Below are positions 19,734-30,133 of a stretch of DNA of 64,000 nt, piece by piece. A program made the position numbers and the translations under genes. The stretch covers positions 2,046,001 to 2,110,000 of the forward strand of contig NZ_CP166961.1 in assembly GCF_041410465.1 (NCBI RefSeq). Reading direction: 5' to 3'. The notes below the pieces were generated by a model. The model was not told the DNA's origin, did no database searches, and was given only the letters and a program-made list of their open reading frames with translations. How positions within the stretch are numbered: position 1 is the first letter of the stretch; each line of letters opens with the position of its first letter. This stretch comes from Thalassotalea sp. 273M-4 (GTDB lineage Bacteria > Pseudomonadota > Gammaproteobacteria > Enterobacterales > Alteromonadaceae).

Positions 19734-22085
19734 TTATTGCCCGACAACATAGTTCCATGGCCAAAATGGCCAATGCTGGTGCCGATAACTTGAAGCTTGA
19801 ATACCTGTTTGATTAATCACAAAACGCACTGCCCCATCATGCGCCGTGTTATAAAGCATACTGCCATGCTGTTGATAGCGTTGCCGTACCTGTGCGACAG
19901 GCATATGCCAACGGTTCATAAAGCCACTGCTAAACACCACATATTGTGGATTCACGGTGTTAATAAATGACTCTGATGATGACGATTTTGAACCATGATG
20001 CGGTGCTATCAATATGTTTGCTCTAGGTAATTTTGCATACACCAGTTGTTGTTCAATTTTCAACGAAATATCACCAGGCAACAACACGGAGTATAAACCA
20101 TCACTGATTCTTACCGTACATGAGTCGTCGTTGCGTCGGCCTAGGTACACCACGGGTGATAACACTTCAACCTTCAAACCTTGCCAATGAAAGTTATGAC
20201 CACGCAAACAAGGCTGACCTTTTACAATCTCAGAGATGAAATTAAAACGCAATGAGCGGGTTAATTGCTGTTTTACTAAATAACCCAGCCCCCCTGCATG
20301 ATCGTTATCTTGATGACTGATAATGGTGTGTTCAAATTGGTTCATAAAACGACTTTTGATAAATGGATGCAACACACTTTCGGCTATATTAAAGCCAGAA
20401 GGAAACGCTAAACCGGTATCGTACAACAAAGCTTGGCCGTTTTTTTCAATCACCACAGCAAGACCGTGACCGACATCGAGCACATACACATACCAAGTGT
20501 TATTCTGGTGTTGCCAAAATTGAAACGCCAACAAGGTGGCAAAACTGATAACGACTAGACCCACTTGCAACCCAATGAGCTGAATTATCGTGAGCAGTCG
20601 ACTCATATACAGCAACAACCCAAATGGGATAGTCACAGTAAGCAATAAAATAGTGCGATTATACTCAAGATAAAGTGGTTCAATGTCACTGACAAATTCA
20701 ATTATTTGCCAGTTTATCTGTAAACAAAAATCCACCAACAAAAAGAGTAGCGAACTTAATGCCCCCATATTGATGCTTAATAACGTTGCCACTAGCGTTA
20801 ATGGGATCACCGTTACGCTCATCAAAGGCACCACAATAATATTTACCAAAAAGCTACCTAAGACTAAGTGTTGATGCCAAATCACGGTAAATGGTAAAAG
20901 AAAACAGCTGAGCCCGGCTTGAATCAACAACAGTGAGCGACAGTAACGCCCCCACCTTGAGCCGGTCTGTAGGGTGATTCGAAAACGCCAGACTATAAAA
21001 AAAATGGTTAGCACCGCACCTAATGACCAATAGAGTCCGGTATCAAGTAACATCAGCGGGTTAATTAACACCAGAACAAAGAGTACCAACAGCACCCAGA
21101 GTGAAAGCGTTACTTTCCCTTGAGCCAATCGTATAGCCCAATAACATAACAGCATCACTAAGGCTCTGAGGGTGGGGGTAGAAAAACCAGCCATTTGGCT
21201 GTACGCAGTAGCAGATAACAAAGATAGGACTATAGGCAAATAGTAAAGATAGCGATTGAATATCGCCGATGTTGGCAATATTTTAATCAATAATTTAGTC
21301 GTAACCAAAAAGAGACTGGCAATAATGGCAAGATGCAAGCCTGAAATCGCCATCAGGTGCACCGTACCGGTTTGCCTTAACGCTTGCCATTGCTGCGAGC
21401 TGATTGACGATTTCTCTCCCAAGGCCAAGGCCAGGATTAACCCCTTGTGCTCACTCTTTATTTGCTCATAAATATGATCATAAAATTGTTGCCTAACACT
21501 TGGATTATTTAGGTCTGATAGCTCTGGTCGCCAGTTTTTTACATACCCTGTTGCCACCAATTCCTTAGCAAGCAACCAGTTTTTATAAGCAAATCCACCT
21601 GGGTTGGCAAAGCCATGCGCTATTTTTAACTTTGTTTGTAGCGTTAATACACTGCCTTGTTTTAAGTTGTTCGGTGGGTTCTTCCAGCTTAAACGCAGGT
21701 GAAATGGCTTAACTAGCGTCTGCTGTTGCAGTTGAGTAACCTTAAAGTTAAAACGCGCAGTATGCTCACAAGGGATTTGGCAAGGCGTTGCAGGGATCAA
21801 CGAGGTAATGGTTCCTTGTAACCATATTGGCTGTTGTTGAAGCTCTAAAACAGAAATTTCATTGATCTGGGCCCAGTTAATATCATTCTGCCCATTGATT
21901 AACACCCAACAAGCCCCTAGAATAAAGCCCCCTGTTGTATAACGCCTAGTAAATATGTGTAGCCACACAGAGGACATCAACATAATAGCGATATATATAA
22001 ATGTCGGTATTGTTGGTAAGAACAGAGACAAAAATGCCCCAAGCAGAAATCCGACAAACCACCGTTCCATAGTGTTTGGTTCCAT
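19734..22085 (-). CDS. comEC: ComEC/Rec2 DNA-uptake channel protein
   Basis: Inner membrane channel through which single-stranded DNA enters during natural transformation. Over 783 residues: N-terminal membrane helices and DUF4131 region (about 1-180), the Competence transmembrane domain (about 200-490; TVHLMAISGLHLAIIASLF), and a C-terminal metallo-beta-lactamase fold (about 510-760) with LDVGHGLAVVIE, ISHQDNDHAGGL (H-x-D-N-D-H metal site) and APHHGSKSSSS. The gene is full length and intact, suggesting competence or another retained role. E. coli has the same neighbour (ycaI) next to msbA. Confidence 0.95.
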   Translation of the reverse strand: MEPNTMERWFVGFLLGAFLSLFLPTIPTFIYIAIMLMSSVWLHIFTRRYTTGGFILGACWVLINGQNDINWAQINEISVLELQQQPIWLQGTITSLIPATPCQIPCEHTARFNFKVTQLQQQTLVKPFHLRLSWKNPPNNLKQGSVLTLQTKLKIAHGFANPGGFAYKNWLLAKELVATGYVKNWRPELSDLNNPSVRQQFYDHIYEQIKSEHKGLILALALGEKSSISSQQWQALRQTGTVHLMAISGLHLAIIASLFLVTTKLLIKILPTSAIFNRYLYYLPIVLSLLSATAYSQMAGFSTPTLRALVMLLCYWAIRLAQGKVTLSLWVLLVLFVLVLINPLMLLDTGLYWSLGAVLTIFFIVWRFRITLQTGSRWGRYCRSLLLIQAGLSCFLLPFTVIWHQHLVLGSFLVNIIVVPLMSVTVIPLTLVATLLSINMGALSSLLFLLVDFCLQINWQIIEFVSDIEPLYLEYNRTILLLTVTIPFGLLLYMSRLLTIIQLIGLQVGLVVISFATLLAFQFWQHQNNTWYVYVLDVGHGLAVVIEKNGQALLYDTGLAFPSGFNIAESVLHPFIKSRFMNQFEHTIISHQDNDHAGGLGYLVKQQLTRSLRFNFISEIVKGQPCLRGHNFHWQGLKVEVLSPVVYLGRRNDDSCTVRISDGLYSVLLPGDISLKIEQQLVYAKLPRANILIAPHHGSKSSSSESFINTVNPQYVVFSSGFMNRWHMPVAQVRQRYQQHGSMLYNTAHDGAVRFVINQTGIQASSYRHQHWPFWPWNYVVGQ

Positions 22086-22160
22086 TTCAAAAAGGTATTT
22101 TTTAACGTTACCGATATCACCGTTCGGTATGAAAAAAGTTTAGAGTAATTAGATCACGCT

Positions 22161-22685
22161 ATGCCCAAGAAGCTCATCAAACGTTGGTTACCTGACCACC
22201 ACAGTATTAAAAACAATAAGAACCTACAAATTTTTGGTGATGTTTTGCATAATCCGAATCTGTGGCATTTAAACCGACGTTCTGCTGCTAAAGCATTTGC
22301 GATTGGTCTATTCACCGCGTTTTTACCGGTACCGTTTCAAATGATAATCGCTGCTGCGTTGGCCATTTGGTTTAGCGCTAACTTACCGCTATCAATCGCT
22401 TTGGTTTGGGTTAGTAACCCTATTACCATTCCACCATTGTTTTACGGTTGCTATAAGCTTGGCACAGTTTTGTTAAATGTGCCCGAGCAAGCGTTTGCCT
22501 TCGAGCTTTCATGGCAAGGATTAATGAGCACCTTATCCTCGGTCGGTGCGCCATTTTTACTTGGCAGTTTGGTCGCGGGGATGTTTTTCTCGGCGCTTGG
22601 CTATGTAAGCATCAATTATCTATGGCGATATAAGGTCGGAAGCGACTGGAAAAGTCGCAAAAAGCGTCGTTTTAAGTCGTCTTAA
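22161..22685 (+). CDS. DUF2062 membrane protein
   Basis: A 174-residue protein with the DUF2062 pattern: NLWHLNRRSAAKAFAIGLFT followed by AFLPVPFQ, then VWVSNPITIPPLFYGCYKLG. Three hydrophobic segments (about 50-72, 77-100 and 130-155) suggest an inner membrane protein. It ends in a basic tail, KSRKKRRFKSS. It is divergent from comEC. Function is not known for the family. Confidence 0.85.
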   Translation: MPKKLIKRWLPDHHSIKNNKNLQIFGDVLHNPNLWHLNRRSAAKAFAIGLFTAFLPVPFQMIIAAALAIWFSANLPLSIALVWVSNPITIPPLFYGCYKLGTVLLNVPEQAFAFELSWQGLMSTLSSVGAPFLLGSLVAGMFFSALGYVSINYLWRYKVGSDWKSRKKRRFKSS

Positions 22686-22866
22686 CCTCACCTCTTATTA
22701 ACAAAAATTAGCCCGTTGCCCTTAATCAACGTGGTGTTGCTGTGAATGAATATTCACCCGAGACTTAGAACAAGCTCAAGATCGAAGCTCAACATCGGCC
22801 TGGCTGTCGATAGGCCAAACTGCTTGCGTTCGCTAAATGGGCTATGGCGCCAAAGTGTTTACATAG

Positions 22867-22910
22867 AACCTAAAGAGGACGAAACCTAAAGACGGCTAAA
22901 CCTAAAAAAA
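22867..22910. repeat. Three-copy tandem repeat of period 16
   Basis: AACCTAAAG-type units begin at 22867, 22883 and 22899, exactly 16 bp apart. The first two copies match at most positions (AACCTAAAGAGGACGA, AACCTAAAGACGGCTA) and the third runs into the A-tract of the hairpin next to it. Too short to call a known element. Confidence 0.6.
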
Positions 22911-22930
22911 GCGAAGCTTGCGTTCGCTTT
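22904..22930 (-). terminator. Candidate terminator downstream of lolE
   Basis: AAAGCGAA (22908-22915) pairs with TTCGCTTT (22923-22930) across a 7-nt loop. On the minus strand it ends in T7. It lies about 200 bp after the lolE stop, farther than usual, but is the only good terminator facing that operon. Confidence 0.6.
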
Positions 22931-23126
22931 ATTAATGCTTTGCTATGCCCCCATTTATCAGCCCCTGCTGTCAGGGCTATCAACGGGCTAATTAACTGAT
23001 TCCTTTCGATGTTTTATTTGAGCAAGGACTTAAATATACCCAAGTAAGTCCGCACTAAAAAATCCAGCTGAGTATAGCTACTTGTGCAAACCCAAGTGAA
23101 TAAGTCGGTAAAACGAAATCGAGAAA

Positions 23127-24371
23127 TTAGCCTTGTCCTAAAACCTTAGCAGGGTCTATCTTACTGGCACGCCAAGCTGGATATAAAGTGGCGAGTAAAC
23201 TTAATATCAATGCGGCAACGATGGTCACAATCACATCGGGCCATTGTAATTGAGTCGGTAAAAAATCAATAAAATAAATATCAGATGATAAAAACGTTAT
23301 CCCCAGAGTCGATTCAATGGCTAAGGCGATACCGGTTAAATTTAAAGACAAGTACACCCCAAAAACGCCACCAAAGAAGCAACCAAGTAGTCCGTTTACG
23401 GTGCCCTGATAAACAAATGTTAGCATCAGAGTTGTTGGCGACGCCCCCATGGTTTTTAGTATCGCAATATCACTTTTTTTGTCATTCACCGCCATAAACA
23501 AGCTCGACACGATATTAAAACTGGCGACAGCTATGACCAATAGCATAACCACAAACATCACTGTACGAACCAATTGAATGTCATTAAAAACGTGACCTTG
23601 GCTTCGAGTCCAATCATTCATAAAGACATAATCTGACAGCCTTTGACCTATTTCTCGCACAATAACAGGGGCTTTAAATTCGTCATCCACTTTGATTCGA
23701 ATACCATGGACAGCATTACCAAGTTGCAACATCTCAGCGCCAATATTCAACGGCATATACGCCAAGCTTTCATCAATGGCACCGCCAAAGTTAAAAATCC
23801 CAACAATGGTCATGTTTTTCTTTAAAGGGGCGGCAAACCGACCTTGATTTTCGGCATTGGCCCGCGGGTAAAGCAATTGCACTTTATCCCCTAACTTAAG
23901 GTTTAACTTCCTCGCCACTCCTGAGCCAATAACAAGGCTATAGCCAGATAATTGTTGCCACTGTCCATGTTCAATAAACGCCTCGATATCGGAGACTTTC
24001 GCCTCAAGTTCAACATCCACGGCGCGCACTTCCAAGCCTTTAATGTCATTCCCTTTTTGTAAAAAACCATTTATTTTTATCACTGGGGCAGAAGCCAACA
24101 CGTTTGGGTGTTGTTCTATGCTAGGAAGCTTTTTTTGCCATTGTTCTATCGGTTCAGATACCGCAATAAATTCACCGTGGGGGACAATCGATAACAAGCG
24201 TTTGGCTAATTCTCGTTCAAAGCCGTTCATCGCTGACAAGACCAAAATAAGCACCATCACCCCGAGCGCAATACCTACGGTTGATGAGGCAGAAATAAAA
24301 GAAGAGAAGCCTTTACCATGCCTTGAACGAACATACCTTAGGCCCAAAAATACACTTAAAGGTCTAAACAT
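23127..24371 (-). CDS. lolE: Lipoprotein-releasing ABC transporter permease, distal copy (LolE position)
   Basis: Inner membrane subunit of the LolCDE machine, which extracts outer membrane lipoproteins and hands them to LolA. The 414 residues have the MacB/LolC layout: an N-terminal helix after [20 protein letters not shown], a large periplasmic domain (about 50-265), then three helices in a FtsX domain ending [18 protein letters not shown]. It overlaps lolD by 8 bp. I name it LolE from gene order (lolC-lolD-lolE in E. coli); sequence alone cannot exclude the LolC label because the two permeases are homologous. Confidence 0.88.
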   Translation of the reverse strand: MFRPLSVFLGLRYVRSRHGKGFSSFISASSTVGIALGVMVLILVLSAMNGFERELAKRLLSIVPHGEFIAVSEPIEQWQKKLPSIEQHPNVLASAPVIKINGFLQKGNDIKGLEVRAVDVELEAKVSDIEAFIEHGQWQQLSGYSLVIGSGVARKLNLKLGDKVQLLYPRANAENQGRFAAPLKKNMTIVGIFNFGGAIDESLAYMPLNIGAEMLQLGNAVHGIRIKVDDEFKAPVIVREIGQRLSDYVFMNDWTRSQGHVFNDIQLVRTVMFVVMLLVIAVASFNIVSSLFMAVNDKKSDIAILKTMGASPTTLMLTFVYQGTVNGLLGCFFGGVFGVYLSLNLTGIALAIESTLGITFLSSDIYFIDFLPTQLQWPDVIVTIVAALILSLLATLYPAWRASKIDPAKVLGQG

Positions 24372-25041
24372 TTACCAGCTTTCCATGATCAAGTTTTAAC
24401 TGTCGATCCATACGCTCCGCTAATACCAAGTCATGGGTTACCACCACAAAAGACGTGCCTGAAGAGCGGTTCAAATCTTTAATCAACTGAAAAATTTGTT
24501 CAGCTGTGTCCGCATCCAAGTTTCCTGTTGGCTCATCGGCTAGGATTAACGACGGTTTGGTGACTAATGCTCTTGCTATCGCCACTCGTTGACGCTCGCC
24601 ACCAGAAAGCTCACTCGGGCGATGATGCATACGATGACCTAAGCCCACTTTTGTCAAAATTTCACGGGCTTGGGCCAATGCCACTTTAGGCTTTTCATTA
24701 CGGATAAGAAGCGGCATCGCAACATTTTCCTCTGCACTAAACTCCATCATCAAATGATGAAACTGATAAATAAACCCTAGGTGTTTATTTCTAAAGCTCG
24801 CTCTTTGCGCATCGCTAAGTTGGTAAATATTCACATCATCAATAAAGACTTGGCCACTGGTTGGATTATCTAATGCCCCAGCTAAATGTAAAAAAGTACT
24901 TTTACCTGAGCCGGAACTCCCCACCACAGCCACCAATTCGCCAGCATTAACGGTTAAATCTAACCCCTTTAAAACCTGAGTTTTTTGTGGTCCTTGTTGA
25001 TATTCTTTCACCAATTGTTGGCAAACTAAAACTTTATTCAT
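24364..25041 (-). CDS. lolD: Lipoprotein-releasing system ATP-binding protein
   Basis: ATPase of LolCDE. I start at the ATG at 25039-25041 ([16 protein letters not shown]), giving 225 residues; the longer frame adds 20 residues that only overlap lolC. Walker [20 protein letters not shown] (about residue 43), signature [16 protein letters not shown] (about 145), Walker [13 protein letters not shown] and the H-loop in VVTHD are all present. Coding ends overlap both permease genes by 8 bp, so the three subunits are made in step. Confidence 0.96.
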   Translation of the reverse strand: MNKVLVCQQLVKEYQQGPQKTQVLKGLDLTVNAGELVAVVGSSGSGKSTFLHLAGALDNPTSGQVFIDDVNIYQLSDAQRASFRNKHLGFIYQFHHLMMEFSAEENVAMPLLIRNEKPKVALAQAREILTKVGLGHRMHHRPSELSGGERQRVAIARALVTKPSLILADEPTGNLDADTAEQIFQLIKDLNRSSGTSFVVVTHDLVLAERMDRQLKLDHGKLVNV

Positions 25042-26272
25042 GGCGTAAAACCTCAGCCGGTTGTGTTTTATAGGCGCGATAGGCGGGATAAAGGGTGGCA
25101 ATAAAACTCATTAATAAAGCCAATGCGACAATCACTAACACTTGTTGATAACGTAATTCGATGGGCAAGGTTTGCATGGCAAAGCCATTGCCCATAACAT
25201 TCATCCCAAAGAGCGACAGCACAGCGTTGATATTTAAGGCAAAGACAACGCCAACAACCGCGCCAATAAGGGTGCCCCAAAGACCGTTCACCATACCTTG
25301 AGTGATAAAAATTTGTAGGATTTGTTTGGGTTTCATGCCAAGGGTTTGCAATATACCAATCTCACCTTGTTTGTCGATCACCACCATCACCAGTGATGAC
25401 ACAATATTAAAGGCCGCGACCGCAACAATTAAACTTAGCATTAACCACATCATGTTTTTTTCTATTTGCACGGCTTGAAATAACTGCCCTTGAGACTTAC
25501 TCCAAGTACTGTAGGTTAAATCTGCAAACTCGGTTTTTTGCGCTAAATTTGCCACGGTTTTAGAGGCCATAAAAGCATCATCAAGATACAGCCGTATTTT
25601 ATCAACCCCATCTCCTTTTAAGCGCAACAATTTGGCGGCATCTTGACCATGCACAAGCACCATTTGCTCGTCTACTTGCGATCCCACTTGAAAGGCGCCA
25701 ATTAAAGTAAAGGTACGTTGTACAGGCACCCGCCCCATTGGGGTAAAAATCGTTTTGGTTGGAAGCACAATACGCACTTTATCGCCAATTCGAAGGCCAA
25801 GATCATGGGCTAAACCAACGCCCATTATGATCTGATACTCGCCCGCTTTTAATTCGTTTAGGCTACCTACTTGCATATTATTGGCTATCGAAGATATATC
25901 CGGTTCAAATTCGGGAAATATACCTTGTAACAACACCCCTCGTAATTGCGAGGCTGATTGCAATAAAGATTCACTTTCAATGTAAGGCGTCGCGGCAATA
26001 ACATGTTCTTGCTCGCTTAGTTGTTGACTAAGCTGTTGCCAGGACGTTAATTGTTGATCTTTTGACTCAACCACAACGTGCGGCACTAGACCTAAAATGC
26101 GTTGTTTTAATTGTCCTTCAAAGCCATTCATCACCGAAACAACGGTGATCAGAGAAGCGACCCCAAGCAAGATACCTGCAATAGAAAAAAAGGTGATAAA
26201 AGAAACAAAACCTGCTCGATTTTGACTACGACTGTAACGAAGGCCTATAAACAGGCTAACCGGTTGAAACAT
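25034..26272 (-). CDS. lolC: Lipoprotein-releasing ABC transporter permease, proximal copy (LolC position)
   Basis: Permease partner of LolD and of the distal permease; 412 residues with the same fold. [20 protein letters not shown] precedes the first helix, then comes a long periplasmic domain (about 50-265, in LolC the part that contacts LolA), and three C-terminal helices ending [18 protein letters not shown]. First gene of the operon, divergent from mfd across 315 bp. Assignment as LolC rather than LolE rests on order. Confidence 0.88.
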   Translation of the reverse strand: MFQPVSLFIGLRYSRSQNRAGFVSFITFFSIAGILLGVASLITVVSVMNGFEGQLKQRILGLVPHVVVESKDQQLTSWQQLSQQLSEQEHVIAATPYIESESLLQSASQLRGVLLQGIFPEFEPDISSIANNMQVGSLNELKAGEYQIIMGVGLAHDLGLRIGDKVRIVLPTKTIFTPMGRVPVQRTFTLIGAFQVGSQVDEQMVLVHGQDAAKLLRLKGDGVDKIRLYLDDAFMASKTVANLAQKTEFADLTYSTWSKSQGQLFQAVQIEKNMMWLMLSLIVAVAAFNIVSSLVMVVIDKQGEIGILQTLGMKPKQILQIFITQGMVNGLWGTLIGAVVGVVFALNINAVLSLFGMNVMGNGFAMQTLPIELRYQQVLVIVALALLMSFIATLYPAYRAYKTQPAEVLRHE

Positions 26273-26587
26273 TGAGTGTAATATTTATTATAAAAATTCA
26301 ATCCATGATAAAAGCTTGCCCGTTCAGATACAAGGATAAATATACATAGTTGATGGTTAAAAACGAATGAATAAACACGTAATCACGCAGCCTACTGCTC
26401 AATAAAATAGCACTTCCTTGACGCGTTCATGGCGTTTACAGCGAGGAAAAACAAAGAAATTATGCTTTTTTCATCTAAAGTTACCTTTTTTTACTTTAAA
26501 TGCCTTAAAATAAATCTTTTAGTGCCCTAAAATCGGCAATCATAACAAATTAAGATTAAGTAGCATTTCAGGAACAAGTCAATTTAG
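26273..26587. other. Divergent promoter region lolC/mfd
   Basis: A 315 bp non-coding spacer between lolC (minus) and mfd (plus). It must hold both promoters. It is AT-rich with runs of T around 26465-26495, but I see no -35/-10 pair good enough to name. The nearest Shine-Dalgarno-like AGGA lies unusually far (about 14 bp) from the mfd ATG. Confidence 0.5.
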
Positions 26588-29500
26588 ATGAATCAATTCA
26601 GTCAGATATTTTCCCCGACACTTGCCAAAAGTAGTTTAGACGCAAAGCATAAAGATAAAAAGCAATGGTGTAATTTAGCCGGTAGCAGTACCTCATTGGC
26701 AATATATCATGGTGCTCTTAATGCGAGTGGCCTAACCTTGCTTATTGCTAAAGATACCGCAAGTGCGTTGCATTTAAATGACGAATTGCTTTCAATAAAT
26801 GATCAGAACTTAGCTATTTTGCTGTTTCCTGACTGGGAGACCTTGCCTTACGACAGCTTCTCTCCACATCAAGACATCATTTCTGAGCGTTTAACCACCT
26901 TGTATAAGCTGTCAAAAATGGATAAGGGCATCGTTATTGTCCCTGCCCATACGTTGGCTCATCGGCTCGCACCTAAACAATATCTTGATAGCAACAGTTT
27001 GCTGCTTAAAAACACGGATCGTAAAGAAATCCATCAAGTTCGCCAAGAATTGGAAGCCAGTGGCTATCGAGCGGTATCACAAGTCATGGAGCACGGTGAA
27101 TTTTGTGCCAGGGGTTCTTTATTAGACTTGTTTCCAATGGGCTCAAAAGTACCGTTTCGTGTCGACTTTTTTGATGATGAAATCGAAAGTATCCGCACCT
27201 TCGATGTCGACACTCAGTTAACCGAAGAAATCGTTGATAAAATTGAATTATTGCCGGCGCATGAATTTCCAACCGATCAAGATGCTATCAGTTTGTTTCG
27301 TGCTCAATATCGTGAGCTATTAAAAGCCAGTAACGATAAATCTTCGGTTTACTATCAGGTATCTCAAGGTGTAATGCCAGCGGGTATTGAATATTATTTA
27401 CCTTTGTTTTTTGCGCAAACCGAAACTTTATTTGATTATTTACCGGCGCAAACTCAAACCTTTATTGTCGATGATATTGAACAACCATTAAAACAATTTT
27501 GGCAAGACATTCAGTACCGTTATGAAGATCGACGTTACGATCCACTGCGTCCACTTTTAGAGCCTGACAGACTCTTTTTATCGATAGAAAACGTATACAG
27601 TCATTTAAAAACGCTTGATCGCGTAAACATTACTCCTAACAGCTTAGCAACAAAAAATACCGACCTAAGCTTTGACACCAAGGCCTTGCCCGATGTTAGT
27701 GTAAACCATCAACTCAAAAAACCCCTGAGTAAGATTTGCCATTTTATTAACGAGTTTAATGGCAAAATTGTGTTTATCACCGAAAGCGAAGGCCGACGTG
27801 AAGCGTTATTAGAATTATTGGCCAAGGAACAAATAGCCCCTGTGGTGGTAAGTCATTTAAGTGAATTTTTAAATTCCTCAATGCCGATTACCATTACGGT
27901 CAATGCGCTGAGTCATGGATTTATTTTAGGTGAGCAAAACGGTTTTAGCGCTGAACAATTAGCCTTTGTTTGCGAAGACGATTTATTTACCGACCAGGTG
28001 AAGCAACGTCGCCGTCGTCAGAAAAATGACGAAACCAACACCGAAGCGATTTTTAAAAACCTATCCGAACTCAGTATCGGACAACCTGTGGTTCATATTG
28101 AGCATGGTATCGGTCGTTATCAAGGGTTACAAACGCTAGAAAATGGTGGCATCAGCACCGAGTTTTTGACTCTTAGTTATGCCAATGATGCTAAATTATA
28201 TGTACCGGTCACCTCATTACACTTAATTTCACGTTACTCTGGTAGCGACAGCGAATCGACCCCACTGCACCGCTTGGGCAACGATGCTTGGGCTAAAGCG
28301 AAGCAAAAAGCAGCCGAAAAAGTAAAAGATGTGGCTGCACAACTGCTTGATATCTATGCCAAACGCCAAAACTCAAAAGGCTATGCTTTCAAACGAGATA
28401 AAGATGAATATCAACGTTTTGCGCAAAGCTTTGGTTTTGAAGAAACGGATGACCAAAAAAATGCCATTACCCAAGTGATTGCGGATATGCTCGACAGCAG
28501 TTCGATGGATCGTTTGGTTTGTGGTGATGTTGGCTTTGGTAAAACGGAAGTGGCGATGCGCGCCGCATTTATCGCCGCCCATGATAGCAAACAAGTGGTG
28601 ATCCTAGTCCCTACAACCTTGTTGGCTCAACAACACTATGAAACTTTTAGAGACCGCTTTGCCAATTGGCCTGTAAATATTGAAGTCCTTTCTCGATTTA
28701 AAACCCCAAAACAACAAAAAGACATCATTGAGAAAGTCGGTCGCGGTGATATTGATATTCTTATTGGTACTCATAGGTTGCTAAATGACAACATTAAATA
28801 CCATGATTTAGGTTTGTTGATTGTGGATGAAGAGCATCGATTTGGGGTAAAACAAAAAGAGAAAATCAAACGCTTAAGAGCCAATGTTGATATTTTAACC
28901 CTAACCGCAACCCCAATCCCAAGGACCCTTAATATGGCCATGGGTGGGATGCGTGACTTATCCATAATTGCAACCCCGCCAGCGAAAAGACTGGCGGTAA
29001 AAACCTTTGTTAGAGAGCGCGAAAACGGTTTAATTCGAGAAAGCATTTTACGTGAAATTTTACGTGGTGGTCAGGTCTACTTCTTACATAATAATGTTCA
29101 AACCATTGAAAAAACAGCAATAGAGCTGCAAGAATTGGTTCCTGAAGCTAAAATTGTTATTGCGCACGGGCAAATGCCTGAGCGGGATTTAGAACGTATT
29201 ATGAGCGACTTTTACCATCAACGTTTTAACGTTTTACTGTGCACCACCATTATTGAAACCGGTATTGATGTGCCAACGGCCAATACCATTATTATGGACA
29301 GAGCCGATCACCTTGGCTTGGCTCAGCTACACCAGCTTAGGGGCCGAGTTGGACGCTCGCATCATCAGGCGTATGCGTATTTATTAACCCCCCATCCAAA
29401 ACGGATGACTAAAGATGCAATCAAACGACTTGATGCTATTTCTCAATTAGAAGATTTAGGCGCAGGCTTTGCGCTTGCCACCCATGACTTAGAAATTCGA

Positions 29501-30073
29501 GGGGCTGGTGAGCTCTTAGGAGAAGATCAATCGGGGCAAATGGCCAGTGTCGGTTTTAGTTTGTATATGGAAATGCTGGATCAGGCGGTATCCGCGTTAA
29601 AAGAAGGCAAACAGCCATCGCTAGAGGATTTAAACCGCAAGCAAACTGAAATCGAACTGCAAATTCCCGCTTTATTACCACAAGATTATATATTTGACGT
29701 TAGTATTCGCTTATCCTTTTATAAACGCATCGCCAGTTGCCAATCGAATAATCAACTGGACGAGCTTCAGGTAGAGCTAATTAACCGTTTTGGTTTATTA
29801 CCCGATGCAACCAAAAATATGTTTCATTTAGCCAAATTAAAACTAAAGGCTGACAAACTCGGAATTGCCAGAGTCGATGCAAATGCTAAAGGCGGTTCTT
29901 TTGAATTTAGACAAGAAACAAAAATCAACCCTGTGCTGATAATAGGCTTGATTCAAGCACAGCCATCAGTATATAAATTAGATGGAGCCAATAAACTGAA
30001 ATTTGCTATCCCAACAGATTCCAGTCAAGAAAGACTTAATTTAATAACCAAGATGATTGAGGATCTGAGTTAA
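26588..30073 (+). CDS. mfd: Transcription-repair coupling factor
   Basis: Removes RNA polymerase stalled at DNA lesions and recruits UvrA. Over 1161 residues: an N-terminal UvrB-like non-catalytic module (about 1-350; WETLPYDSFSPHQDIISERL, EHGEFCARGSLLDLFP), and the RNA polymerase interaction domain (about 495-560; PVVHIEHGIGRYQGL). Next is the translocase, with Walker A CGDVGFGKTEVAMRAAF (about 645), box II LLIVDEEHRFGVKQKEK and TATPIPRTLNMA, and motif VI QLRGRVGRSHHQAYAYLL. A C-terminal UvrA-binding-masking D7 domain closes it. Length matches E. coli (1148). The csiV frame opens immediately after its stop codon. Confidence 0.97.
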   Translation: MNQFSQIFSPTLAKSSLDAKHKDKKQWCNLAGSSTSLAIYHGALNASGLTLLIAKDTASALHLNDELLSINDQNLAILLFPDWETLPYDSFSPHQDIISERLTTLYKLSKMDKGIVIVPAHTLAHRLAPKQYLDSNSLLLKNTDRKEIHQVRQELEASGYRAVSQVMEHGEFCARGSLLDLFPMGSKVPFRVDFFDDEIESIRTFDVDTQLTEEIVDKIELLPAHEFPTDQDAISLFRAQYRELLKASNDKSSVYYQVSQGVMPAGIEYYLPLFFAQTETLFDYLPAQTQTFIVDDIEQPLKQFWQDIQYRYEDRRYDPLRPLLEPDRLFLSIENVYSHLKTLDRVNITPNSLATKNTDLSFDTKALPDVSVNHQLKKPLSKICHFINEFNGKIVFITESEGRREALLELLAKEQIAPVVVSHLSEFLNSSMPITITVNALSHGFILGEQNGFSAEQLAFVCEDDLFTDQVKQRRRRQKNDETNTEAIFKNLSELSIGQPVVHIEHGIGRYQGLQTLENGGISTEFLTLSYANDAKLYVPVTSLHLISRYSGSDSESTPLHRLGNDAWAKAKQKAAEKVKDVAAQLLDIYAKRQNSKGYAFKRDKDEYQRFAQSFGFEETDDQKNAITQVIADMLDSSSMDRLVCGDVGFGKTEVAMRAAFIAAHDSKQVVILVPTTLLAQQHYETFRDRFANWPVNIEVLSRFKTPKQQKDIIEKVGRGDIDILIGTHRLLNDNIKYHDLGLLIVDEEHRFGVKQKEKIKRLRANVDILTLTATPIPRTLNMAMGGMRDLSIIATPPAKRLAVKTFVRERENGLIRESILREILRGGQVYFLHNNVQTIEKTAIELQELVPEAKIVIAHGQMPERDLERIMSDFYHQRFNVLLCTTIIETGIDVPTANTIIMDRADHLGLAQLHQLRGRVGRSHHQAYAYLLTPHPKRMTKDAIKRLDAISQLEDLGAGFALATHDLEIRGAGELLGEDQSGQMASVGFSLYMEMLDQAVSALKEGKQPSLEDLNRKQTEIELQIPALLPQDYIFDVSIRLSFYKRIASCQSNNQLDELQVELINRFGLLPDATKNMFHLAKLKLKADKLGIARVDANAKGGSFEFRQETKINPVLIIGLIQAQPSVYKLDGANKLKFAIPTDSSQERLNLITKMIEDLS

Positions 30074-30133
30074 ATGTCGAACTGCGCCTTTTTTAACCTT
30101 GCCAACAACCCAACTTGTGAGCGAAAAACTGCA

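Larger units (their letters stand above)
22686..23126. other. Gap between the DUF2062 gene and lolE
   Basis: About 440 bp without a credible gene. It contains a short period-16 tandem repeat (22867-22910), a terminator-like hairpin (22904-22930) facing the minus strand, and a bulged hairpin made of AGCCCCTG and CAGGGCT near 22964-22983 with no T-run. The rest shows nothing I can interpret. Confidence 0.5.
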
